This document shows positions 44,005 to 52,887 of a stretch of DNA of 64,000 nucleotides, piece after piece. The DNA lies in the NCBI RefSeq assembly GCF_000719285.1, contig NZ_JOFS01000012.1, forward strand, positions 62,001 through 126,000, read 5' to 3'. This DNA is from Streptomyces bicolor (GTDB lineage Bacteria > Actinomycetota > Actinomycetes > Streptomycetales > Streptomycetaceae). Under the pieces are notes generated by a model, which saw nothing but the letters and a program-made list of their open reading frames with translations, had not been told where the DNA came from and searched no databases. Made by a program: the position numbers and the translations under genes. Numbering within the stretch: position 1 is the stretch's first letter; each line of letters begins with the position of its first letter.

Positions 44005-44403
44005 GGGGCCCTCTCAGATCCGGCAGGCCGTACGCACCGCCGGGTCCCCGCCCGCTCGTGAAGGGGAGGCCTGCCGGCGCCGAGAGCGTCAGCCGACCGG
44101 GAGCGGGAGGAGGCCGAGCCGTACGTACGCGCCGCGCACGCGGGGAGATCTCCGGAAAATCGCCGGGGTCTCCGGGAAAATCAGTCCAGCAGGGAGAGCC
44201 GCCCCTCCCGCTTCGCGTCACTTTAGTCCACCGTGTCGCGCGGTCAATCAACCGGCCTGCGCGTCGCGCTCAGGAGCGATCCTGAAGCGACAAGCAGGGG
44301 GAAATCACCCGCACGGCAACCTCCGCCTCACCCTTGTGGGTTACCTCACAGTGAGCGCGTGATAACGCTCTTTTTCCCTTCTCACAACAGGACCGGAAAC
44401 GCC
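44005..44403. other. Divergent intergenic region rsmH / carbonic anhydrase
   Basis: This 399-bp stretch should carry the promoter of the whole dcw cluster (minus strand) and that of the carbonic anhydrase (plus strand). I see no coding frame with codon bias and no mraZ remnant. It holds CTCACAGTGAG (44345-44355), a short palindrome, and then a hairpin with a T-run described separately. Confidence 0.6.
44353..44375 (+). terminator. Hairpin followed by TTTTT, 29 nt upstream of the carbonic anhydrase start
   Basis: GAGCG (44353-44357) and CGCTC (44366-44370) close a small hairpin around CGTGATAA, directly followed by TTTTT (44371-44375). Intrinsic terminators with a T-run are rare in this GC-rich genome. 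It may be an attenuator in the leader, or may stop transcription from the left. The stem is short, so confidence is moderate. Confidence 0.45.
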
Positions 44404-44973
44404 GTGACCAGTACCGTCATGGGTATGACGACTTCTGCATCGGTTCCCGCAGGTCCCGAGGGCGCCATAGCCCCCCGCGGCACGGTCACGGACCGTCTCG
44501 TGGAAGCCAACGAGCGATACGCGGCCGCGTTCACCGACCCCGGAATGGACGCCCGTCCCGTGCTTCACGTCGCCATCGTGGCCTGCATGGACGCCCGTCT
44601 CGACCTGCACGCCGCGCTCGGGCTGGAACTCGGCGACTGTCACACCATCCGCAACGCGGGCGGCGTTGTCACCGACGACGTGATCCGCTCCCTCACCATC
44701 AGCCAGCGCAAGCTCGGCACCCGCAGCATCGTCCTGATCCACCACACCGGCTGCGGTCTGGAGGCGATCACCGAGGACTTCCGCACCGAACTGGAGATGG
44801 AGGTCGGCCAGCGGCCCGCCTGGGCGGTGGAGGCCTTCCGGGACGTGGACCAGGACGTACGGCAGTCGATGCAGCGCGTGCGCACCTCGCCGTTCCTGCT
44901 GCACACCGACGACGTGCGGGGCTTCGTGTTCGACGTGAAGACGGGTCTGCTGCGCGAGATCGACCCCGCGTGA
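44404..44973 (+). CDS. Beta-class carbonic anhydrase
   Basis: The 189-aa protein should interconvert CO2 and bicarbonate. Zinc ligands and the Asp-Arg dyad are clear: Cys61-x-Asp63-x-Arg65 in VACMDARLDLHA, and His114-x-x-Cys117 in LIHHTGCGL. It is of the short bacterial beta type, without extra domains. I took GTG 44404 because GGAAA lies 5 nt before it; ATG 44419 or 44425 are alternatives lacking a ribosome-binding site. It diverges from the dcw cluster and ends at a hairpin at 45005. Confidence 0.92.
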   Translation: MTSTVMGMTTSASVPAGPEGAIAPRGTVTDRLVEANERYAAAFTDPGMDARPVLHVAIVACMDARLDLHAALGLELGDCHTIRNAGGVVTDDVIRSLTISQRKLGTRSIVLIHHTGCGLEAITEDFRTELEMEVGQRPAWAVEAFRDVDQDVRQSMQRVRTSPFLLHTDDVRGFVFDVKTGLLREIDPA

Positions 44974-45004
44974 CCATCCGCCACACCTGTCGTTTCGCTG
45001 TCAA

Positions 45005-45026
45005 TTTGGGCTCGGGCGTGCCCAAA
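45005..45026 (+). terminator. Terminator after carbonic anhydrase
   Basis: TTTGGGC (45005-45011) pairs with GCCCAAA (45020-45026) around an 8-nt loop, 32 nt after the stop. Confidence 0.6.
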
Positions 45027-45210
45027 AGGCCGTAAGACCCGACATATCGCAGGCAGTTGTCCACAGGCGAGTGACACGAATCGGTAACGGCAGCAAGAAT
45101 GCGGGTGTGGCAACACGCGGAACTTTTCACGCGTGGTGTCCGTGTTCCAGGGGTGGACCGGTCCGCGTCGTAGAGCGTCGGCCCGGAAAGAACGGGCCGA
45201 GGAGGGCCGG

Positions 45211-46250
<1,040 letters not shown>

Positions 46251-46251
<1 letters not shown>

Positions 46252-47624
46252 TGACCTCCGGCAGTACGGGCCAGGCCGAGGCGGACCGCGGCGAGAAGGG
46301 CGGCATCCGCACCGCGCTGGCCGGTCTGACCACGCGCGGCCGCTCGTTCCTGGCCGCCGGCGTCGCGGCCGCCGTCTGCGCCTACGTCCTCGGCCAGAGC
46401 GACCTGCTGCGCGTCGGGCTGCTGCTCGCCGTGCTGCCGCTGGTCTGCGCGACCGTGCTGTACCGCACCCGCTACCGGGTCGCGGGCAGCCGCCGGCTCT
46501 CCCCCGCGCGCGTGCCCGCGGGCAGCGAGGCCCGGGTGCACCTGCGGATGGACAACGTCTCCCGGCTGCCCACGGGCCTGCTGATGCTCCAGGACCGGGT
46601 GCCGTACGTGCTCGGGCCGCGGCCCCGCTTCGTGCTGGACCGGGTGGAGCCGGGCGGCAGCCGCGAGGTGTCCTACCGCGTCCGCTCCGACCTGCGCGGC
46701 CGCTATCCGCTGGGCCCGTTGCAGCTGCGCCTGACCGACCCGTTCGGCATGTGCGAACTGACCCGGTCCTTCTCTACGTACGACACCCTGACGGTCATCC
46801 CGCGCGTGGAGCCGCTGCCACCGGTCCGCTTCAGCGGCGAGGCGAAGGGGTACGGCGACGGACGGCAGCGCTCGCTCGCGTTGGCCGGCGAGGACGACGT
46901 GATCCCGCGCGGGTACCGCTACGGCGACGACCTGCGGCGCGTGCACTGGCGCTCCACCGCGCGCTACGGCGAGCTGATGGTGCGCCGCGAGGAGCAGCCG
47001 CAGCGCGCGCGCTGCACGGTGCTGCTGGACACCCGAGGCCCGGCCTTCCAGGGCGCGGGCCCCGACTCGGCCTTCGAGTGGGCCGTCTCGGGCGCCGCGT
47101 CCGTGCTGGTCCACATGCTGGAGCGGGGTTTTTCGGTACGCCTGCTGACCGACACCGGCAGCTCGGTACCCGGCGAGGGTGCCGACGGGTTCGCGGGCGC
47201 GAGCCAGGAGTCGGCGGACGCGGCCGGGCTGATGATGGACACCCTCGCGGTGATCGACCACTCCGACGGTACGGGGCTGTCGCGGGCGTACGACGTGCTG
47301 CGCGGCGGCAACGAAGGGCTGCTGGTCGCCTTCTTCGGCGACCTCGACGAGGAGCAGGCGACGGTGGCCGCCAAGATGCGGCAGCGCAGCGGAGGCGCGG
47401 TGGCCTTCGTGCTGGACAGCGCGGCCTGGGTGCGGGAACCGAGCGATGTGGCCGGTCCGTTGGACAGGAGCGAGGAGCGGCTGCGGATGCTGCGGGAGGC
47501 GGGCTGGACGGCCCTGAGCGTGCCGCGGGGCGCTTCGCCGGCCGAGCTGTGGCGGCAGGCGGACCGAGCGCGTACGGACGCCGCCGCGACCAGCGGCGCA
47601 CGGGGCGAGGGGGGAGCGGCATGA
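46251..47624 (+). CDS. DUF58 domain protein
   Basis: The 457-aa protein has two membrane helices near residues 30-70, an immunoglobulin-like beta region (ARVHLRMDNVSRLPTGLLML) and the DUF58 core (YRYGDDLRRVHWRSTARYGE, LMVRREE). A VWA-like end follows. DUF58 proteins are coded with MoxR ATPases throughout bacteria and are presumed partners; no reaction is known. GGAGG lies 5 nt before ATG 46251, which overlaps the moxR stop (TGATG). Confidence 0.92.
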
Positions 47625-50008
47625 GCGGGCGGACACGGATGGCGCTGAGCGCCGCGGCGGCCACTCTGCTGGCATCGTGCGCCCTGCTGCCGCTGGTGTC
47701 CCCGGTCACCTGGCTCCTCCAGGCGATCTTCCTGCTGGCGATCCAGACCAGCGTGGGCATGGCGACCCGGCGGGTGCCACTGGCCCGGCCGCTGACGGTG
47801 GCGGCGCAGGCCCTCGTCGCCCTGATGCTGCTGACCCTGACGTTCGCCAACCAGCAGGCGATCCTCGGGGTGATCCCCGGCCCGGAGGCCTTCGGCCACT
47901 TCGCCGACCTGTTGCGGGCCGGCGCGGACGACGTCAGCCGGTACTCGATCCCGGCGCCGCTGTCCGACGGCATCCGGCTGATGCTGATCGGCGGTGTCCT
48001 GATCATCGGCCTCGCGGTGGACACCCTCGCGGTGACCTTCCGCAGCGCGGCCCCGGCCGGGCTGCCGCTGCTGGCGCTGTACTCCGTGGCCGCGGGGCTG
48101 TCCGACGGCGGCGCGGACTGGCTGTGGTTCCTGGTCGCCGCCGCGGGCTATCTGATGCTGCTGCTGGCCGAGGGACGCGACCGGCTCTCGCAGTGGGGGC
48201 GGGTCTTCGGCGGGGCGCCACGGACGCCGGGCGGGGAGCCGAGCGGCGCGGTGGCCCCGGTCCGCACCGGGCGGCGCATCGGCATGGTCGCGCTGGGCAT
48301 CGCCCTGGTGGTGCCCCTCGCCCTGCCGGCCATGAACGGCGGCCTGCTGGACGCGGCCGGTACGGGCGTCGGCTCGGGCAGCGGGAGCGGGGGCACGATC
48401 TCCGCCGTGAACCCGCTGGTGTCGCTGCGCGACAGCCTGAACGTGGACGAGGACCGCGAGGTGCTGTCCCTGAAGACCAACACGGACGATCTCTCCAACC
48501 TCTATCTGCGGATCGTCTCCCTGGACGACTTCGACGGCACCACTTGGCAGCCGTCGAAGCGCAGCATCCAGGCGGTGCCGGGCCAGTTCCCCACTCCTAT
48601 CGGCCTCGGCCCCGATGTCCGGCGCGCGGAGGTCGAGACGACGATCTCGGCCGCGGACTGGTACGCCCAGAACTGGCTGCCGATGCCCTACCCGCCGAGC
48701 GGCGTGAACATCGACGGCAACTGGCGGTACGAGCCGCTGGGCATGACGGTCGTCGGGGACCGCCGCCAGACCACGCGCGGGGTGACGTACACCGTGCGCA
48801 GTCTCGATGTGCGGCCGACGGCGGATCAGCTCGCGAACGCCCCGGAGCCGTCCGCCGCGCTGAAGCGCGAGTTCACCGAGCTGCCCGGCTCACTGCCCGC
48901 CGTGGTCGCCCGGACCGCGCGCCAGGTGACCGAGGGCGCGACCAGCCATTACGAGCAGGCGGTCAAGCTGCAGGAGTACTTCGCCGTGACGGGCGGGTTC
49001 CAGTACGACACCAACGTCAAGGTGGGCAGCGGTCGGCAGGCGATCGCCCGCTTCCTGAAGGACAAGCAGGGCTTCTGCGTCCACTTCTCCTTCGCGATGG
49101 CGGCGATGGCCCGCTCGCTGGACATACCGGCCCGGGTCGCGGTGGGCTTCGCCCCCGGCACCCCGCAGGGCGACAGCTCGGTCTCGGTGGGGCTGAAGGA
49201 CGCACACGCCTGGCCCGAGCTGTACTTCGAGGGCGTGGGCTGGACCCGCTTCGAGCCGACGCCGACCCGTGGTTCGGTTCCGTCGTACACCGTGACGGAC
49301 ACGCCCGGCTCCACGCTTCCGGATGTGGCGCGGCCCTCGCAGTCGACGAGCACGGGCCCCTCCACTTCGCCGTCGGCGAGCGAGAGCTGCGCGGGGCAGA
49401 ACCCGCAGCTGTGCGCGAGCGAGTCCCCGGAGGCCGCGGTGGGCGTCGGCGGCGGCGGGCCGAGGTGGTACGTCGTCGTCCCGCTATGGATCCTGGGCGG
49501 GGCGGCGGTGCTGCTGATCCCGTTGGCGCCGATGCTGTGGCGGTTGCGGACACGAGCGGTACGGCTGGGAGGGCACGGCCGCACGGCGGCGGATGTATCG
49601 CTCCACACGCTGGCGGTCTGGCAAGAACTCACGGACAGCGCCTGGGACTTCGGCATTCCCCCGGACGACTCCCAGACGCCCCGCAAGGCCGCCGCCCGCA
49701 TCGTCCGCCTGGGTCACCTCGACCCACCGGCCGCTGCCTCGGTCCACCGAGTCGCCGACGCGGTAGAGCAGGTCCTGTACGCGCCCACTCCCCGACCAGT
49801 GGCCGGCCTCGCGGAGGACGTCCACCGCGTCCTCGCCAACCTCGAGTCCAAGGTCGGTTGGACCACGAACCTGCGCGCCCTGCTGGCCCCGCGCTCCAGC
49901 GTGCGGGTGGCCTGGGCCCTGTCGGACTGGTGGATCAACGTGAAGCGACGGGCCGCCGCCGCCCGGCCGACGTGGCGACGGCCGTCGACGCCCGGGCAAC
50001 GGGGATGA
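47621..50008 (+). CDS. Membrane transglutaminase-like protein (DUF3488/TgpA type)
   Basis: The 795-aa protein has about six membrane helices in its first 240 residues, an extracytoplasmic transglutaminase-like domain, one more helix (about 612-636) and a cytosolic DUF4129-like tail. The Cys-His pair of the catalytic core is Cys486 (KQGFCVHFSFAMA) and His529 (KDAHAWPELYF), followed by FEPTP with the third residue. Family members are essential in Pseudomonas (TgpA), with unknown substrate. ATG 47621 overlaps the DUF58 stop (ATGA), so all three genes form a coupled operon. A Ser/Thr/Pro linker precedes the last helix. Confidence 0.93.
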   Translation: MSGRTRMALSAAAATLLASCALLPLVSPVTWLLQAIFLLAIQTSVGMATRRVPLARPLTVAAQALVALMLLTLTFANQQAILGVIPGPEAFGHFADLLRAGADDVSRYSIPAPLSDGIRLMLIGGVLIIGLAVDTLAVTFRSAAPAGLPLLALYSVAAGLSDGGADWLWFLVAAAGYLMLLLAEGRDRLSQWGRVFGGAPRTPGGEPSGAVAPVRTGRRIGMVALGIALVVPLALPAMNGGLLDAAGTGVGSGSGSGGTISAVNPLVSLRDSLNVDEDREVLSLKTNTDDLSNLYLRIVSLDDFDGTTWQPSKRSIQAVPGQFPTPIGLGPDVRRAEVETTISAADWYAQNWLPMPYPPSGVNIDGNWRYEPLGMTVVGDRRQTTRGVTYTVRSLDVRPTADQLANAPEPSAALKREFTELPGSLPAVVARTARQVTEGATSHYEQAVKLQEYFAVTGGFQYDTNVKVGSGRQAIARFLKDKQGFCVHFSFAMAAMARSLDIPARVAVGFAPGTPQGDSSVSVGLKDAHAWPELYFEGVGWTRFEPTPTRGSVPSYTVTDTPGSTLPDVARPSQSTSTGPSTSPSASESCAGQNPQLCASESPEAAVGVGGGGPRWYVVVPLWILGGAAVLLIPLAPMLWRLRTRAVRLGGHGRTAADVSLHTLAVWQELTDSAWDFGIPPDDSQTPRKAAARIVRLGHLDPPAAASVHRVADAVEQVLYAPTPRPVAGLAEDVHRVLANLESKVGWTTNLRALLAPRSSVRVAWALSDWWINVKRRAAAARPTWRRPSTPGQRG

Positions 50009-50180
50009 GGGCTCGCGGCGGGCGAGGGGCTGCCTGAGGTCGTCGTCGGGCGGCGGCCGCAGCAGCTCCGCGGGGCCGAGCAGCCGGGTGGCGGCTGAGC
50101 GTGCACCGGCCTGGTGGCGAGCCCGGCGCTGACAGGGCGCGTCCCATGGGAGATGGCCCGCTTCCTCAAGCGGTATAGGG

Positions 50181-50208
50181 GCGGGCATACGTCAGCGGGC
50201 ATACATCA
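50181..50208. repeat. 14-bp tandem direct repeat
   Basis: GCGGGCATACGTCA (50181-50194) is followed directly by GCGGGCATACATCA (50195-50208), one mismatch. The second copy supplies the foot of the neighbouring terminator stem, suggesting local duplication. Confidence 0.7.
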
Positions 50209-50247
50209 GGGGGTGGCCACCAGTCCGGTGGTCACCCCCTGCGTATG
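50200..50247. terminator. Bidirectional terminator between the transglutaminase and DUF3040 genes
   Basis: CAGGGGGTGGCCACC (50207-50221) pairs with GGTGGTCACCCCCTG (50227-50241, one G-U), and the stem extends through CATAC (50200-50204) with GTATG (50243-50247) across a small internal loop. It lies between two converging genes in the 259-bp gap. Confidence 0.85.
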
Positions 50248-50267
50248 TCCGGGAGCTGCTCGTCGAG

Positions 50268-50660
50268 CTAATGGCCGCCCTGCTCGTCGCGACGGCGCTG
50301 CCAGCGTTCTTCGATGCGGTCCATCATGGAGCGCTTCTGACGTTGCTGACGGCGGGCGTGCGGGCCACCGGCGGGCTGTTCGCCCGGCTTGGGGGCCTTG
50401 CGCCAACCGGTCACAGCGAGTACCGCACAGCCGAGCATGACGAGGAAGCCCACCACGCTGAGCCAGACCTGCTTGGCGACCATTCCAGCCATGAGGAGCG
50501 CGATACCTACGAGGAAGCCCGCGACCGCCTGGTAGACCCGTCGCCGGGTGTACGTACGCAGCCCGCTTCCCTCAAGCGCTGTCGCGAACTTGGGATCTTC
50601 GGCGTACAGCGCTCGCTCCATTTGCTCGAGCATTCGCTGCTCGTGCTCCGAGAGCGGCAC
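50268..50660 (-). CDS. DUF3040 membrane protein
   Basis: The 130-aa protein starts with MPLSEHEQRMLEQMERALYA, the hallmark of actinobacterial DUF3040 proteins, and has two membrane helices (about 43-63 and 66-85) and a basic, Gln/Arg-rich tail. The start is GTG 50660 with GAGGAGG upstream. Members are often near cell-division or wall genes, but no function is established. Confidence 0.92.
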   Translation of the reverse strand: MPLSEHEQRMLEQMERALYAEDPKFATALEGSGLRTYTRRRVYQAVAGFLVGIALLMAGMVAKQVWLSVVGFLVMLGCAVLAVTGWRKAPKPGEQPAGGPHARRQQRQKRSMMDRIEERWQRRRDEQGGH

Positions 50661-50950
50661 GGAGTCCTCCTCATCGTGCAGTCGCCGGGGCGACCCGGGG
50701 GGTCCCTTCAGGATAGGCAGGGAATCGCCCCCGTGAAACCCGCCCCTCTACGCCAATTGGCCAACCGGGCTCCGGCATGGACATTCCGGCTCGCTGAGAT
50801 CTTCATTCCCCAGCAGCCGACCCGTCATGCCGGAACGGTCTCCCTCGATCATACGGCGACGAGCGCCCGATCGGGGGGCCTGTGGCGTACTCCATGTGCA
50901 GCCAAGTCCCTGATCAAGGCACACGCCTGCGGCCCGCTCACAGCGGGGTC

Positions 50951-51778
50951 TCAGGCCCCCGCGGTCTCCCGCGTCTCGCCGAGCACGTGCAGCTGCGTGG
51001 CCACCGAGTGGAAGGCGGGCAGCTCGGCCGCCGCTTCCTCCAGCTTCAGCAGCGCCTCCAGCGCCCCGGGCTCGGTGTCCACCAGCACACCCGGGACCAG
51101 GTCGGCGAAGACCCGCACCCCGTGCACGGCACCGACCCGGAGGCCGGCCCCTTCGACCAGCTCGGTGAGCTGCTGGGTGGTGAACCGACGCGGCACCGGG
51201 TCGCCCTCGCCCCAGCGGCCGTCCGGGTCCTCCAGGGCCTGCTTGGCCTCCTTGAAGTGACCGGCGAGGGCCCGTGCCAGCACCGCACCGCCCAGTCCGG
51301 CGGCGAGCAGGCTGAGCACGCCCTCGGCACGCAGGGCGGCGACCGCGTTGCGGACGCCCTCGGCGGGGTCGTCGACGTATTCCAGGACGCCGTGGCACAG
51401 CACGACGTCGTACCCGCCGCGCTCGACCACGTCGAAGAGGCCGTGGGCGTCGCCCTGGACGCCGTGCACCCGGTCGGCGACATCGGCCTCGGCGGCGCGC
51501 CGCTCCAGGGCGAAGAGTGCGTTCGGACTGGGGTCGACGACGGTGACGCGGTGACCGAGGCGAGCGAGCGGCACGGCGAAGTTGCCGCTGCCGCCTCCGG
51601 TGTCGAGGACGTCCAGCGCCTGACGCCCCGTCGCCTTGACCCGGCGGTCCAGGGCGTCCTGGAGGACCTCCCAGACCACGGCGGTACGAAGCGAGGCGCG
51701 GGGTCGAGAGGGGTCCGAGCGCAGCGACGCCGTTTGAGGGTGGCTGTGGGAGACGGGCGGGCGCATCGGGTCCGACAC
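50951..51778 (-). CDS. Class I SAM-dependent methyltransferase
   Basis: The 275-aa protein has a Rossmann methyltransferase fold with motif I VLDTGGGSGNFAVPLA, the acidic ribose-binding residue in VTVVDPSPNAL, QGDAHGL, and the post-motif VLCHGVLEYVDDPAEGV. It resembles CmoA/UbiE-like small-molecule methyltransferases; the substrate is unknown. GTG 51778 has GAGGAG about 10 nt upstream. The 290-nt gap 50661-50950 on its 3' side shows no gene. Confidence 0.9.
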   Translation of the reverse strand: MSDPMRPPVSHSHPQTASLRSDPSRPRASLRTAVVWEVLQDALDRRVKATGRQALDVLDTGGGSGNFAVPLARLGHRVTVVDPSPNALFALERRAAEADVADRVHGVQGDAHGLFDVVERGGYDVVLCHGVLEYVDDPAEGVRNAVAALRAEGVLSLLAAGLGGAVLARALAGHFKEAKQALEDPDGRWGEGDPVPRRFTTQQLTELVEGAGLRVGAVHGVRVFADLVPGVLVDTEPGALEALLKLEEAAAELPAFHSVATQLHVLGETRETAGA

Positions 51779-52146
51779 GGCAGGTGACTCCTCGGCACGG
51801 CACCGCCACTTGCACGGCGGAGCGAACGACTGCCTCCCCGGCGCCCGGGTCACGAGAGCAGGAAGGCTTCAGGCGCCCTCCACCCTATTGCCTACGGCGA
51901 CCCACCCGGCCATCACGGTGCCACGCGACGCCACCTGTCTGTCCCGGCGGACGGCAGGGGCGGTCGGCAGGGGGTGGTCTCCGGCGCCCCGGGAGCCCGC
52001 ACCGCGGCCGCGGCGGCAGGGGCCTGGGCGGCGGCCTCGGGCGCCACCGCTAACCCGCGGCGCAGAAGCCCGGCACCCCCGCCTACAGCCCTCTTCAGCC
52101 CCCGTCAGCCCTGTCAACCCGCCTCAGCTCGCGTCGGCCCCGCGTA
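51779..52146. other. Non-coding gap between methyltransferase and HEPN genes
   Basis: This 368-bp stretch is very GC-rich and has only frames with mixed Arg/Pro/Gly composition typical of shadows. The right end holds a 10-bp-period repeat (see next entry). I see no RNA gene or clear promoter beyond the expected methyltransferase promoter at its left end. Confidence 0.5.
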
Positions 52147-52152
52147 TCAGCC
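52081..52152. repeat. Degenerate 10-bp tandem repeat (nnnTCAGCCC) at the 3' end of the HEPN gene
   Basis: TCA(G/A)CC-type words occur at 52095, 52105, 52114, 52124, 52134 (as TCGG) and 52147, about every 10 bp. The last one contains the HEPN stop codon. Read on the minus strand it is GGGCTGA repeated, which places extra TGA codons behind the gene. Confidence 0.5.
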
Positions 52153-52719
52153 CGCGTCCGGCATCTCCTCCCGGTCATGCCGCGAACCGTCGGTCTCCCC
52201 CGCATCCGCGTCCGTTCGCGGCTGGGGCAGGACCGGCTGGAGTACCAGCATCCGCTCGACGAGGCGCAGGAACATCGCCACGTCACGTATCAGGTCGTCG
52301 GCGTCCCGGCGGCTGGCCGCGCCCTGGATGCCCGCCTCGGCCCTGGCGCGGCGGCGGGCGCCGGAGGCGAACAGCGCGCTCCACTCGGCGAGTTCGGGCG
52401 CTATCTCGGGGAGCACTTCCCAGGCGCTCCTGATGCGGGCGCGGCGCCTGGGCGCGGTCTCCGGGCGTCCTCGCGCGGCGAGTACGGCGGCCGCGGTGCG
52501 CAGGGCGGCAAGGTGGGCCGTGGCGTAGCGCTCGTTCGGCGTTTCCAGAACGGCGGCCTCGTCCAGTCCGGCACGGGCCTGGGCGAGCAGGTCGAGGGCG
52601 GCGGGCGGGGCCGTGGCCCGGCGGAGCACGGGGTGCACGTCGCTCGCCGGGCCGGTCAGTGAGGGGGCAGGGCCGGTGGCGCGGCGCCGACGGGCGGCGG
52701 CTGCGTGGTAGTTGGCCAT
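52147..52719 (-). CDS. SAV_6107-type HEPN domain protein, putative RNase
   Basis: The 190-aa, all-helical protein matches the SAV_6107-type HEPN family of Streptomyces. The HEPN catalytic motif R-x4-H is intact: Arg64 to His69 in NERYATAHLAALR, with a polar Asn two positions ahead, as in RNase-active HEPN proteins. Helices LDLLAQARAGLDEA and RDADDLIRDVAMFLRLVERM form the four-helix bundle. The N-terminal 40 residues are basic and the C-terminus is acidic. GGAGG lies 6 nt before ATG 52719. No nucleotidyltransferase (MNT) partner is adjacent. A 26-nt hairpin lies in its leader. Confidence 0.82.
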   Translation of the reverse strand: MANYHAAAARRRRATGPAPSLTGPASDVHPVLRRATAPPAALDLLAQARAGLDEAAVLETPNERYATAHLAALRTAAAVLAARGRPETAPRRRARIRSAWEVLPEIAPELAEWSALFASGARRRARAEAGIQGAASRRDADDLIRDVAMFLRLVERMLVLQPVLPQPRTDADAGETDGSRHDREEMPDAG

Positions 52720-52743
52720 GACGAACCTCCTGTCGTCTGTGTG

Positions 52744-52769
52744 ACGGCATGCCCGATACGGGATGCCGT
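52744..52769 (-). promoter_or_regulatory. Perfect leader hairpin upstream of the HEPN gene
   Basis: ACGGCAT (52744-52750), one unpaired G, CCCG (52752-52755), loop ATA, CGGG (52759-52762) and ATGCCGT (52763-52769) form an 11-bp stem. It lies 25 nt before the HEPN start, just ahead of the ribosome-binding site. It could be an RNA element (for example a target of the RNase itself) or a DNA operator. Confidence 0.5.
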
Positions 52770-52847
52770 ATGTGCCCATCGTGAGGTATGGCACTGACAA
52801 TCCGTTCTGACCTGCGCCTTTGCTTCGATCGAGAGTTCGGGCTAACT

Positions 52848-52871
52848 TTTGCACTGACCAGTCAGTTCAAA
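52848..52871 (+). promoter_or_regulatory. 24-bp palindromic operator, probable TetR site
   Basis: TTTG-C-ACTGAC-CA-GTCAGT-T-CAAA is symmetric except for one central-flank pair (C/T) and the 2-nt core. It ends 16 nt before the ATG of the ABC-like gene. Palindromes of this size are typical TetR operators, and a TetR gene is the last of the same operon. A further half-site GCACTGAC lies at 52791-52798, exactly 60 bp upstream. Confidence 0.7.
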
Positions 52872-52887
52872 AAATGAGGGGGCAGGG

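Noticed and set aside
46751..47620. Long in-frame extension upstream of the transglutaminase-like gene
   Set aside because: It runs inside the DUF58 gene in another frame with Arg/Gly-rich shadow composition; ATG 47621 has a strong ribosome-binding site and the ATGA overlap.
51784..52053. An 89-codon plus-strand frame in the methyltransferase/HEPN gap
   Set aside because: No ribosome-binding site, Arg/Pro/Gly composition of a GC-rich shadow, and no recognisable domain.
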